Assembly: GCA_963799395.1 (NCBI GenBank)
Contig: CAWCWZ010000062.1
Span: 1-64,000, forward strand
Direction: 5' to 3'
Source: Bog-752 sp963799395
Lineage (GTDB): Bacteria > Actinomycetota > Thermoleophilia > UBA2241
Length of the DNA stretch: 64,000 bases
The position numbers were made by a program, and so were the translations under genes. Position 1 is the stretch's first letter. Each line of letters opens with the position of its first letter. Under the pieces are notes generated by a model. That model had not been told where the DNA came from. It did no database searches and was given only the letters and a program-made list of their open reading frames with translations. Below are positions 16,980 to 26,537 of the stretch, piece by piece.

Positions 16980-17056
16980 GCGCCCGTAGCTCAGCTGGAT
17001 AGAGCGGGAGCCTTCTAAGCTCTAGGTCGCAGGTTCGAATCCTGCCGGGCGCGCCA
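16980..17056 (+). tRNA. tRNA-Arg (TCT)
   Basis: 77 bases, acceptor GCGCCCG/CGGGCGC, anticodon loop CTTCTAA (TCT), T-loop GGTTCGAATCC, encoded CCA. Its last 40 bases recur at 19614-19653, which marks it as the likely target of an integrated element. Confidence 0.96.
17017..17056 (+). repeat. att-like direct repeat, copy 1 (3' end of tRNA-Arg)
   Basis: From the end of the anticodon arm to the CCA, 38 of 40 bases equal those at 19614-19653. Integrases of phages and islands commonly use tRNA 3' ends and leave this type of duplication. Confidence 0.75.
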
Positions 17057-17171
17057 GCACGTCGGGAAACTCGCTGCAAACGCGCCAAATGCGCCCGGAG
17101 GGCAGCGGGGCTCGACATCGTGACCAACGGCGCGCGTGGCTGCATGGCGTAGCGGAAGGAGGTGAGAGGAG

Positions 17172-17540
17172 ATGAGCGAGCACTTCGACAGGTACATCGA
17201 GGGTTGGATCAAGGGCGATCTCGAGATGGTCCTGAGCGCCTGCGCCGACGACTTCGTTTTCGACGATCCCATCGACGGGCGCATGACCGAGGCCGAGTTC
17301 CCGCCTACTTCGAGACCCAGTCCGAGGGCGTTCTCAAAGTCACGGACGTCGTCGTCGAGGAGATCGGCGGTCTGGAGAAAGCCTGGTGCTGGTGGGCGTG
17401 GAGAGGCCAGGAAGGCGCCGCTTTGGCCAAGGTGGGGCGCGACGGCGTACACTCACAGAAGGTGACCTACTACGCGCGCGAGCCGCAGATCGTGCCCGGC
17501 AAGAGCAGGGGCGGAGACGTCTGCGCGCAGCGGCGGCTGA
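17172..17540 (+). pseudogene. NTF2/SnoaL-like protein, copy 1, frame-broken
   Basis: ATG 17172 follows GGAGGTGAGAGGAG. It opens with F-D-R-Y-I-E-G-W-I-K-G-D-L-E-M-V-L-S-A-C and A-D-D-F-V-F-D-D-P-I-D-G-R-M-T, nearly the same as copy 2. One base is missing near 17302; the next frame carries A-Y-F-E-T-Q-S-E-G-V and A-W-C-W-W-A-W-R. A further frame change is needed to reach a stop (TGA 17538-17540). The fold is that of small-molecule cyclases, isomerases and stress proteins; no substrate can be named. Confidence 0.65.
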
Positions 17541-17687
17541 CGCATACCGGCAGGGCACGCGCGGGTTTGGTGCCGACGACTCGGCCGTGGCGGTCGGACG
17601 CCCCGGCACGCGCGATCAAGCGGTGGCGCACTGGCACTCGACGCGACGCGAGTGCGCCACCGCCGACTATCGGAGGGGGCGAGACTC

Positions 17688-18035
17688 GTGAGCTGTCACG
17701 CGGAGAAGTTCATGAAGGGCTGGGACATCGACGACCTCGACATGATCCTGAACGCCTGTGCCGACGACTTCGTCTACGACGACCCGTACGACGGACGCAT
17801 GACCAAGGGGGAGTTCGCCGACTACTACCGTGCACTGCCCGACGGCGAAGGGGTGTTCAGCGACGCGATCGCGCAGGAGGCAGATGGCGAGGAGACGCAT
17901 TGGGTCTGGTGGGCCTGGAAACCCAAAGGGGCGGCCGAGTGGAAGAACGAAGGCTGCTCGCTGACCAAAGCGGGTCCGGACGGTGTCCATCTGTCGAGGC
18001 AGGCCTACTACAAGGGGGCAGGCTTCCGAGCCTGA
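17688..18035 (+). CDS. NTF2/SnoaL-like protein, copy 2
   Basis: GTG 17688 follows CGGAGGGGG. The 115 residues are intact. They share with copy 1 the pattern F-x-x-x-x-G-W-x-x-x-D-L-x-M-x-L-x-A-C-A-D-D-F-V-x-D-D-P. The middle has W-V-W-W-A-W-K-P-K and the end S-R-Q-A-Y-Y-K-G-A. The first helix and the D-D-F-V-Y-D-D-P turn are the usual entry of an NTF2-like cone. The two copies are 516 bases apart start to start, a tandem duplication. Function unknown. Confidence 0.7.
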   Translation: MSCHAEKFMKGWDIDDLDMILNACADDFVYDDPYDGRMTKGEFADYYRALPDGEGVFSDAIAQEADGEETHWVWWAWKPKGAAEWKNEGCSLTKAGPDGVHLSRQAYYKGAGFRA

Positions 18036-18127
18036 CGGGATCCAGCGCCGCGACCGTCCCCCGTTGAACGGCACGAAGCGGCCCTTGCCGGATTTCGCAG
18101 GGCCTTCTTCGACCGCTGAAGACAAGG

Positions 18128-18377
18128 ACGGGGGAGACAGTGCCGGGTCTCCCCCGTAGAGCTGGCTCGCCGACTTGCACCTGCGGAGGTTGCCTCGGCG
18201 TAAAAACCGTGGGGTCGCTCGGCAAGCGATCTCTTTATGGACGATGCCGACACGCGTCGGCATCGTCCACCCCCCTCCTAACCCCACGAACGTCTTGTAC
18301 GTCGTCACACCGTGCCAGGTCAACGGTTCTGGGTCGACTTGTGTCTCCCGTCGGGGCTACGTCCTTCCGGGGCCATA
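18128..18377 (+). ncRNA. Structured non-coding unit 1 of 2
   Basis: An 11-bp stem (ACGGGGGAGAC pairing 18128-18138 with 18147-18157) is followed by a CGCCGA/TCGGCG stem (18168-18173 with 18195-18200) that encloses ACCT/AGGT. Further on are a 14-bp hairpin (18238-18269) and a TTGTGTCTCC box at 18339. Unit 2 repeats the first two stems and the box about 285-300 bases later, with compensating pair changes. I cannot match it to a known riboswitch or RNA family. Confidence 0.45.
18238..18269 (+). repeat. 14-bp stem, 4-base loop inverted repeat
   Basis: TGGACGATGCCGAC pairs perfectly with its complement across the loop ACGC. It follows a TCGCT/AGCGA hairpin and a short T-rich run (TCTCTTTA, about 18229-18237), so the pair may end the transcript of NTF2-like copy 2. 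Unit 2 of the repeat lacks this hairpin. Confidence 0.6.
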
Positions 18378-18424
18378 GGGGTTGATCTCCTCGACCAGGG
18401 AAGGCTCGCCCATAGAGACAGACA

Positions 18425-18662
18425 GCGGGGGAGGCACATGCTCACCCGCCTCCCCCGCCTACCGGCTCGCCGACCTCGGTGGGAGAGGAAGCCTCGGCGT
18501 GGCCAGCGACGCCGCTCGCCGGAGGAGGGGGATCCTGAGCGAGCGACCCTTGAAATCGGATGTCCGCAGACCAGGGACGCTTTCGGCGCAACACCCTGTG
18601 AGGTGAAGCGTTGCGGACCGTCTTTGTGTCTCCTGCCCTGGCGACGCCTATCTTCGGGAACG
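18425..18662 (+). ncRNA. Structured non-coding unit 2 of 2
   Basis: GCGGGGGAGGC (18425-18435) pairs with 18448-18458. Compared with unit 1, two A-T pairs have become G-C pairs with both sides changed, which is covariation. The CGCCGA/TCGGCG stem (18468-18473 with 18494-18499) encloses CCTC/GAGG, and TTGTGTCTCC recurs at 18624. Sequence between the stems differs freely. No gene overlaps it with a ribosome site. Confidence 0.45.
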
Positions 18663-18798
18663 CTTGCAGGGACAACGATGCGGACGTACAAGGACGGGCA
18701 TACGACGACTGTGAGGGGCAGTTCGTCGTACGGGGGCTCCAGATTCGCTGGGGGCGTGGCTTCATAGTACGTGGCCGATCGCGGCCGCTGGGGGGACT

Positions 18799-19026
18799 AT
18801 GAAAAGCACGGTTGAAAGATCGCACAGCCCTTTTGGCCAGACAAAGGATTGGAGAGACTGCCGACACGAGGAGACAACGACACTGGGAGTGCACGTCGTC
18901 TTGTGTCGTGACTGCTGGTCGTATCTGCGGGACACGGGGGAACTGTTGTTCGTGCAGCATCGAGGACGACCGGTTCCCTGGCTAACGCACTCGAGACGTG
19001 AGGCGGCCCCTCGCCGGCCAGCCTAG
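18799..19026 (+). CDS. 75-residue protein with a possible zinc site
   Basis: ATG 18799 is preceded by GGGGGGACT. The core W-R-D-C-R-H-E-E followed 15 residues on by V-L-C-R-D-C-W-S-Y-L suggests a zinc site built from C-x-H and C-x-x-C. The C-terminal third is basic. I do not recognise it. It lies inside the tRNA-Arg island. Confidence 0.5.
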   Translation: MKSTVERSHSPFGQTKDWRDCRHEETTTLGVHVVLCRDCWSYLRDTGELLFVQHRGRPVPWLTHSRREAAPRRPA

Positions 19027-19199
19027 GTCGCTGTCCTTCGCCGCAGTCAGCTCCCCGCCGGACCCTGGCGCCCCCAGGCCACGCCGGCAAGGCACGATGG
19101 CCGGGCAAGGGGTTGGCACCCTCGAACGTGCGTGAGCCGATCACCTCCGTCTGCCTGTGGGCGTAGACTTCCGGCGCGGGCGAAGACGGGGAGGGTGCG

Positions 19200-19472
19200 A
19201 TGACGAAAGAAGACGGCAGGGCGGCCCCGAAGACATGCCACTCGTGCGGCTACTACTGCCCCATGGACCAAATCGAGGGCGAAGAGGGCACGTGTCGGCG
19301 TCACACTCCGACCGTCATGCCCTACTCACAGAACTACGAGGTCCCCCGTAACGAGATAGGGGCGCTCAGCGCGCCAAAGTCTCCCTATGTGACGGTGTTC
19401 CCGGTGGTCGGCGCCGACGATTGGTGCGGCGAGTGGGGCGAGTACAGCCTCTCCAAGCCGGTCGCCCGATAG
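19200..19472 (+). CDS. 90-residue cysteine-rich protein, C-x-x-C ... D-W-C-G-E-W type
   Basis: ATG 19200 follows ACGGGGAGGG. Residues C-H-S-C-G-Y-Y-C-P-M and G-T-C-R-R-H-T-P, then F-P-V-V-G-A-D-D-W-C-G-E-W-G-E-Y, follow a pattern seen in many small bacterial proteins of unknown role (paired cysteines, C-R-R, then P-x-V-x-x-x-D-W-C-G-E). It is probably a small metal-binding protein. It is the last gene of the island before the att-like copy. Confidence 0.65.
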   Translation: MTKEDGRAAPKTCHSCGYYCPMDQIEGEEGTCRRHTPTVMPYSQNYEVPRNEIGALSAPKSPYVTVFPVVGADDWCGEWGEYSLSKPVAR

Positions 19473-19613
19473 TCAGGTGGCCGGCAACACAGAGGCCCGC
19501 CACCTGTTCACGGTGGCAGGCCCGTTTGTCTATGTCCTGCAAGTGCGCCTTCTTCAGGGCGACGAGCGCGGCGTGACTGTGCGGGGTAGAGGTGACCGCG
19601 ACGGGGCAGGACG

Positions 19614-19653
19614 AAGCTCCAGGTCGCAGGTTCGAATCCTGCCGGGCTCGCCA
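19614..19653 (+). repeat. att-like direct repeat, copy 2 (tRNA-Arg 3' fragment)
   Basis: It has the T-arm and CCA of tRNA-Arg but no 5' half: the bases before 19614 do not form a D-arm or a matching acceptor strand (GAGCCCG would be needed). Two mismatches against copy 1. Confidence 0.75.
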
Positions 19654-19742
19654 CTTATCGGCGTGGCGGTAGGGCAGTCGACTGTCCTTCGCCGACGTCG
19701 GGTGGGTGCGACGTGATCCCGGGCGGCTGGGAGTGAGGTTTC

Positions 19743-20081
19743 GTGGAGATACGGCAGTTTCGAGCATCCGACTTCGAGCGCGTCCGGCGCCTCTGGTTGC
19801 ACTGCGGCCTGATCCCGAGTGCCGGAGACTCCCTCGAGAACCTGACCACGCTGATCTATCCGGAGCTCTTCGTTGTCGTCGCGCAGGACGACCGACTCGT
19901 TGGCAGCCTCATGGCGACCTTCGACGGCCGGCGCGGCTGGCTGCATCATCTGGCCGTCGACCACGCATACCGGCACACTCCGCGGCCCGCCATGACGCCG
20001 TGTTGTCGACGTGCTATCCTTACTCGCCGCTTCCTTGGGAGCGGTCGCCACGTGAGTCAGCGGACATCGTGGTGGGGGTAG
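19743..20081 (+). pseudogene. GNAT acetyltransferase, 3' end lost
   Basis: GTG 19743 opens a GNAT-like frame: V-E-I-R-Q-F-R-A-S-D-F at the start, E-L-F-V-V-V-A-Q-D-D-R-L-V-G-S, then G-W-L-H-H-L-A-V-D-H-A-Y-R. At the point where the acetyl-CoA loop (R-x-x-G-x-G/A) should follow, similarity ends (about 19975), and the frame runs into tRNA-His. The acetyl-CoA site is therefore missing. It lies just outside the island's right end and may be a casualty of that integration. Confidence 0.65.
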
Positions 20082-20147
20082 CTCAGCTGGTAGAGCTCCA
20101 GGTTGTGGCCCTGGCGGCCGCGGGTTCGAATCCCGTCCCTCACCCCA
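20072..20147 (+). tRNA. tRNA-His (GTG)
   Basis: Acceptor GTGGGGG pairs with CCCTCAC (one G-T pair), the anticodon loop is TTGTGGC (GTG), CCA is encoded. Discriminator C and the G at 20071 are the tRNA-His identity marks. Confidence 0.95.
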
Positions 20148-20170
20148 GCACCTCCTCGCCGACAACGCCT

Positions 20171-20256
20171 GCGGGTGTGGCGGAACTGGTAGACGCGCTA
20201 GACTTAGGATCTGGTGGGCCCTGCCCGTGGAGGTTCAAGTCCTCTCACCCGCACCA
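20171..20256 (+). tRNA. tRNA-Leu (TAG)
   Basis: An 86-base class II tRNA with acceptor GCGGGTG/CACCCGC, anticodon loop CTTAGGA (TAG), a long variable arm and encoded CCA. Confidence 0.95.
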
Positions 20257-20347
20257 GTCGCCTTCAGTCCCATCTGTCCGCGGCCCGCGAACGGGGTTCG
20301 CCGGTCGTGGGGCGAGGGCAATAACCACAGCAGACGGAGACTCCAAA

Positions 20348-21769
20348 GTGAAGACAGAGGTCAAGCCGGTCGCAGAGAACGAAGTCGAGCTCGCGGTCGA
20401 GGTACCGCGCGACGACGTCGAAGCCAAGGTCGAGCGCACCATCTCCCGCCTCGCGCGCGAGACGGCCATCCCCGGCTTTCGCAAAGGCAAGGTGCCGCGC
20501 CAGATCGTCCTGAGCCGGCTCGGCGAAGAGTACGTCCTGAGCCAGACGCTCAACGATTTCCTGCCCGAGTGGTACGACAGCGCGGTCGACGAAGCCGAGC
20601 TCGACCCGGTATCGATGCCCGAGATCGACTTCGGCGACTTCACAGGCAAGGAGCCGTTCGCCTTTACCGCCAAGGTGCAGGTGCGTCCCGAGCCGGTGCT
20701 CGGCAAGTACACGGGGCTCGAGGTCGAGAAGGACACGGCCGAGGTCAGCGAGGCCCAGGTCGACGCCCAGCTCGCCATGCTTCAGGAGCGCTTCGCCAGC
20801 CTCAAGCCGGTCGAAGGCAGGGCGGCCGTCAAGGGCGACTTCGTGCAGATCGACTTTGCCGGTACCGTCGACGACAAGCCACTCGAGGGCGCCCAGGCCG
20901 ACGACTACATGCTCGAGGTCGGCCAGGGCAACCTCATCCCGGGGTTCGAGGAGCATCTCGAAGGCCTGGCCGCCGGCGACACCACGACCTTCGATCTGCG
21001 ATTCCCCGACGACTACCAGGCCGAGGACCTCCAGGGCAGGCCGGTGACCTTTGCGGTGACCATGAAGGAGATCAAAGAGAAGATCGTGCCGCCGCTCGAC
21101 GACGACTTCGCCCAGCAGGCCAGCGAGTTCGACACGCTCGCCGCGCTGCGCGACGACGTGCGCGTTCGGCTGACCACGGCGCGCGAGTCGATGGTCGAGC
21201 GCGAGTACCGCAACCGGGTCGTCGAGGCGGCCGTCGCCAACGCCACCGTGACGGTGCCGCCGGCCATGGTCGACCGGCAGGCGCACGCCCTCTATCACGA
21301 GCTCGAATCGACCGTCGGCGAACGGGGACTCGAGATGGCCCAGTACCTCGAAGCGCTGGGCAAGACCGAAGAGGAGATCGAGGCCGAGCTGCGTCCGCGG
21401 GCCGAGACCGAGGTCAGGCGCGGCCTGGTGCTGGCGGCCATCCGCGACGCCGAAAAGGTCGAAGTAAGCGACGACGAGCTGCGGGCGCGCATAATGGAAG
21501 ATGCCGAGCTCCTGCAGCGCGACCCCAACCAGCTCGTGCTCGACGTCTATGCGTCCGGAAGGCAAACCATGCTGCGCGACGAATTGGTCATCGCCAAGAC
21601 GGTCGACTTTCTCGTCGAGCACGCCACGGCGGTGAACCCTGCGACGGTCGCGGGCGAGCCTGCGGCGACAGCGGCGACAGCGAGCAACGATGAGCCGGGT
21701 GACACCACCGGCAAGGCCGGCAAGAAGGCCGGCAAGTCCGCGGCGCCCAAACGGGCCGCGAAGAAGTAA
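20348..21769 (+). CDS. tig: Trigger factor
   Basis: GTG 20348 is preceded by ACGGAGACT. The 473 residues cover the whole family. The N-terminal ribosome-binding domain has the signature P-G-F-R-K-G-K-V-P (residues 40-48). The PPIase domain (about 150-240) has K-G-D-F-V-Q-I-D-F-A-G and L-I-P-G-F-E-E-H-L. The helical chaperone domain follows. A lysine- and alanine-rich tail of about 25 residues is added at the end. It binds nascent chains at the ribosome exit. It leads into clpP and clpX, the usual order. Confidence 0.96.
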   Translation: MKTEVKPVAENEVELAVEVPRDDVEAKVERTISRLARETAIPGFRKGKVPRQIVLSRLGEEYVLSQTLNDFLPEWYDSAVDEAELDPVSMPEIDFGDFTGKEPFAFTAKVQVRPEPVLGKYTGLEVEKDTAEVSEAQVDAQLAMLQERFASLKPVEGRAAVKGDFVQIDFAGTVDDKPLEGAQADDYMLEVGQGNLIPGFEEHLEGLAAGDTTTFDLRFPDDYQAEDLQGRPVTFAVTMKEIKEKIVPPLDDDFAQQASEFDTLAALRDDVRVRLTTARESMVEREYRNRVVEAAVANATVTVPPAMVDRQAHALYHELESTVGERGLEMAQYLEALGKTEEEIEAELRPRAETEVRRGLVLAAIRDAEKVEVSDDELRARIMEDAELLQRDPNQLVLDVYASGRQTMLRDELVIAKTVDFLVEHATAVNPATVAGEPAATAATASNDEPGDTTGKAGKKAGKSAAPKRAAKK

Positions 21770-21837
21770 GACAGACGAGTAGCGGCGATGCCCCGGCGTA
21801 GCGCGCGGGCCGGGCGCCGAAAGGAGAGGATCGAGAC

Positions 21838-22422
<585 letters not shown>

Positions 22423-22437
22423 GAGGGAGGTTCCCGA

Positions 22438-23709
<1,272 letters not shown>

Positions 23710-23734
23710 CGGGCAGCCTGCAGCCAGAACCGAG

Positions 23735-23772
23735 GGGGGGCCGGGCGGCAAAGCCGCCCGGCCCCCTTCTTT
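23735..23772 (+). terminator. Intrinsic terminator after clpX
   Basis: A GGGGGCCGGGCGGC arm pairs with its complement over an AAA loop and is followed by TTCTTT. Confidence 0.9.
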
Positions 23773-23815
23773 GTCGCTCGAGCGCGGCGCGTCGTCGCCA
23801 GGGAGCCTCTCCGGG

Positions 23816-23821
23816 TATACT
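23816..23821 (+). promoter_or_regulatory. -10 box of valS
   Basis: TATACT lies 70 bases before the valS ATG, just after the clpX terminator. The -35 region is poor. No T-box-like leader is visible. Confidence 0.5.
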
Positions 23822-23890
23822 GACCCGGCGCGTCCGGGCTGGGCGCGCACCCGGCAACGGCGACACGCCAAGCGATCCAGGGCAGACCTC

Positions 23891-26527
23891 ATGACCGATC
23901 AGAGCCAAGACCTGCAGGCTACGACCAGGTTCGACCCGGGCCCAGTCGAGCGGCGCTGGATGGCCCGCTGGCTCGACGATCGCCTGTTCCACGCGCAGGC
24001 CGACCCCTCGCGGCCGCCCTACTCGATCGTCATCCCGCCGCCCAACGTCACCGGCACCCTGCACGTCGGCCATGCACTGAACGATGCCGTGCAGGATGCG
24101 CTCACGCGGTACCACCGCATGCTCGGCGACAACGCCTGCTGGCTGCTCGGCACCGACCACGCCGGCATCGCCACGCAGAACGTGCTCGAGAAGCTGCTGC
24201 GCAGCGAGGGCCTGAGCAAAGAGGACCTGGGCCGCGACGAGTTCGTCAGGCGCGTCTGGGAATGGCGCCGCCAGTACGGCGGCGCCATCGTCGAGCAGAT
24301 CAAGCGCCTGGGCTGCGCCTGCGACTACGAGCGCGAGCGCTTCACCTTCGACGACGACTACGTGGGCGCCGTCGTCAAGGTCTTCGTGGCCCTGTACGAC
24401 AAGGGCTACATCTACAGGGACCACTACATCGTCAACTGGTGCCCCCGCTGCGGCACGGCGATCAGCGACCTCGAGGTGGCCTACGTCGAGGAGGCCGGCC
24501 ACCTCTACCACGTCCGCTACGAGCTGCAGGGCAGCGGCGCGATCACCATCGCCACCACCCGGCCCGAGACGATGCTGGGCGACACGGCCGTGGCCGTGAA
24601 TCCCGCAGACGAGCGCTATCGCGAGGTCGTGGGGCACACCGCCGTGTTGCCGCTGCTCGACCGCGAGCTGCCCATCGTCGCCGACGAGCGGGTCGATCCC
24701 GGCTTCGGCACCGGCGCCCTGAAGATCACCCCCGCCCACGACCTCACCGACTTCGACATCGGCCGCGACCACAAGCTGCCGACCATCCAGGCGATCGGTC
24801 CCAACGGCCGCATCACCGACGCGGGCGGACCCTACGCCGGCCTCGACATGGCCGACGCTCGCGAGCGCGTGATCGCCGACCTGCGGGCGGCCGGCGCGCT
24901 CGAGAAGGTCGAGGACTACACGCACAGCGTCGCCACCTGCGACCGCTGCGGCACGCACATCGAGCCGCTCATCTCGCTGCAGTGGTTCATGCGCATGGAC
25001 GAGCTCAAGGCGCCGGCCACCGAGGCGGTGCGCGACGGGCGCGTGCGTTTCGTCCCCGCCCGCTGGGGCCGCGTCTACGTCGACTGGATGGAGAAGCTGC
25101 GGCCCTGGTGCATCTCGCGCCAGCTCTGGTGGGGTCACCAGCTCCCGGTGTGGTACTGCGAGGCCGAGGGCTGCGGCGAGACCATCGTCGCCGAAGAGGA
25201 GCCGCGGGTCTGCCCGCACTGCGGCGCCGCGGCCCTGCGCCGCGAGACCGACGTCCTCGACACCTGGTTCAGCTCGGCGCTGTGGCCCTTTGCCACCTGG
25301 GGTTGGCCCGAGCGGAACGCCGACCTCGAGTACTTCTACCCGACGAACCTGCTGAGCACGGCCCGCGAGATCATCTTCCTGTGGGTGGCGCGCATGGTGA
25401 TGATGGGCCTCGAGTTCGTCGGCGAGGTGCCCTTCCACGAGGTCTACATCCACTCGGTGATCCAGGCCGCCGACGGTCGCCGCATGAGCAAGTCGCTGGG
25501 CAACGGCATCGACCCTCTCGAGATGATCGACAAGTACGGCGCCGACGCCACGCGGTTCGGCCTGCTGCTCATGTCGAGCAGCCAGGACGTGCGCTTCTCC
25601 GAAGAGAAGATCGCCATGGGCCGCAACTTCGCCAACAAGCTCTGGAACGCCGGCCGACTCGTGCTGCTGGCGGCCGACGGGGCGCCGCCGGCGAGGTCCG
25701 ACGCCGAGCTCGTCGATCGCTGGATCACGAGTCGCCTGGCGCGCGCGACCGCGGCCGTGGGTGAGGCGCTCGCCGCCTGCGACTTCTCCGACGCGGTCGA
25801 GAAGCTCTACCACTTCGTCTGGGACGAGGTCTGCGACTGGTACCTCGAGCTCGTCAAGGCGCGACTGTACAGCGACGATGCCGCGACCCGCGCGGCGGCG
25901 GTCGGTCACGCCATGTTCGTGCTCGACGGCGTCGTGCGCCTGGCGCACCCGTTCCTGCCCTTCGTGACCGAGGAGATCGCCTCGCATTACGGCGCCGCTC
26001 CGTTGCTCGGGCGCGCCTTCGCGGTGGCGGAGTCCGACGACCTGCGGCCCGACGACGAAGCCGCGCTCGCCCAGGTCCAGGCTGCCATCCAGGCGCTGCG
26101 CACGTACCGCGCCGACCAGCGCGTGCCGCCGGCCCAGATCATGAGCGCGACCTTCGTGGCCGACGACGGCGACGGCGGCGTCGCCGCGCGCCTGCTCTAC
26201 GAGTCGTTCGGCGGCGCCTTTCGCGCCCTGTCGCGCATCGAGGTCGGCGCGTCCGCGCCCGCCGGCGAGGCCGAGACGGTCGTCCTGGCGCCGGGCGGGC
26301 GCTTCGAGATCGCCGCGCCGAGCATCGACCGCGGCGAAGAGCTCGCCCGGTTGCGCGCCCAGGTCGACAAGCTCGAGGCCGAGGTGCGCCGCGCGCAAGA
26401 GAAGCTGGCCAACGCCGGCTTCGTCGAGCGGGCGCCGCAGGCCGTGGTCGACAAGGAACGGGCCAAGCTGGCCGGCTACCTCGCCGACCGCGACGAGCTC
26501 GCCGGCCGCCTGCGCAGCCTCTCGTAG
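23891..26527 (+). CDS. valS: Valyl-tRNA synthetase
   Basis: ATG 23891. 878 residues, intact. The class I signatures are P-N-V-T-G-T-L-H-V-G-H-A (HIGH) and R-M-S-K-S-L-G-N (KMSKS). The editing domain has T-T-R-P-E-T-M-L-G-D-T-A and P-A-H-D-L-T-D. Zinc knuckles C-P-R-C and C-P-H-C are present, D-T-W-F-S-S-A-L-W-P-F marks the valine branch, and a C-terminal coiled coil ends the protein. It charges tRNA-Val. folC follows 10 bases after the stop. Confidence 0.97.
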   Translation: MTDQSQDLQATTRFDPGPVERRWMARWLDDRLFHAQADPSRPPYSIVIPPPNVTGTLHVGHALNDAVQDALTRYHRMLGDNACWLLGTDHAGIATQNVLEKLLRSEGLSKEDLGRDEFVRRVWEWRRQYGGAIVEQIKRLGCACDYERERFTFDDDYVGAVVKVFVALYDKGYIYRDHYIVNWCPRCGTAISDLEVAYVEEAGHLYHVRYELQGSGAITIATTRPETMLGDTAVAVNPADERYREVVGHTAVLPLLDRELPIVADERVDPGFGTGALKITPAHDLTDFDIGRDHKLPTIQAIGPNGRITDAGGPYAGLDMADARERVIADLRAAGALEKVEDYTHSVATCDRCGTHIEPLISLQWFMRMDELKAPATEAVRDGRVRFVPARWGRVYVDWMEKLRPWCISRQLWWGHQLPVWYCEAEGCGETIVAEEEPRVCPHCGAAALRRETDVLDTWFSSALWPFATWGWPERNADLEYFYPTNLLSTAREIIFLWVARMVMMGLEFVGEVPFHEVYIHSVIQAADGRRMSKSLGNGIDPLEMIDKYGADATRFGLLLMSSSQDVRFSEEKIAMGRNFANKLWNAGRLVLLAADGAPPARSDAELVDRWITSRLARATAAVGEALAACDFSDAVEKLYHFVWDEVCDWYLELVKARLYSDDAATRAAAVGHAMFVLDGVVRLAHPFLPFVTEEIASHYGAAPLLGRAFAVAESDDLRPDDEAALAQVQAAIQALRTYRADQRVPPAQIMSATFVADDGDGGVAARLLYESFGGAFRALSRIEVGASAPAGEAETVVLAPGGRFEIAAPSIDRGEELARLRAQVDKLEAEVRRAQEKLANAGFVERAPQAVVDKERAKLAGYLADRDELAGRLRSLS

Positions 26528-26537
26528 GTGACGGTCC

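Larger units (their letters stand above)
17057..19653 (+). mobile_element. Putative tRNA-Arg-associated island, about 2.6 kb
   Basis: Bounded by the full tRNA-Arg and the second 40-base copy of its 3' end. Contents are unlike the core genome around it: two NTF2-like paralogues, a duplicated structured non-coding unit and two small cysteine-rich proteins. There is no integrase, so it would be a non-autonomous or decayed element. Coding density is low and much of it is non-coding. Confidence 0.55.

Noticed and set aside
18128..18662. Integron attC sites or a known riboswitch
   Set aside because: No RYYYAAC/GTTRRRY pair flanks the hairpins, no integrase is present, and conserved cores of TPP, FMN, cobalamin, glycine, c-di-GMP and c-di-AMP riboswitches are not seen.
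16885..20165. Short minus-strand frames with R-I-R-T-C-D-L-E-L and S-N-L-R-P-like text
   Set aside because: These are reverse readings of tRNA genes, a well-known false protein signal.
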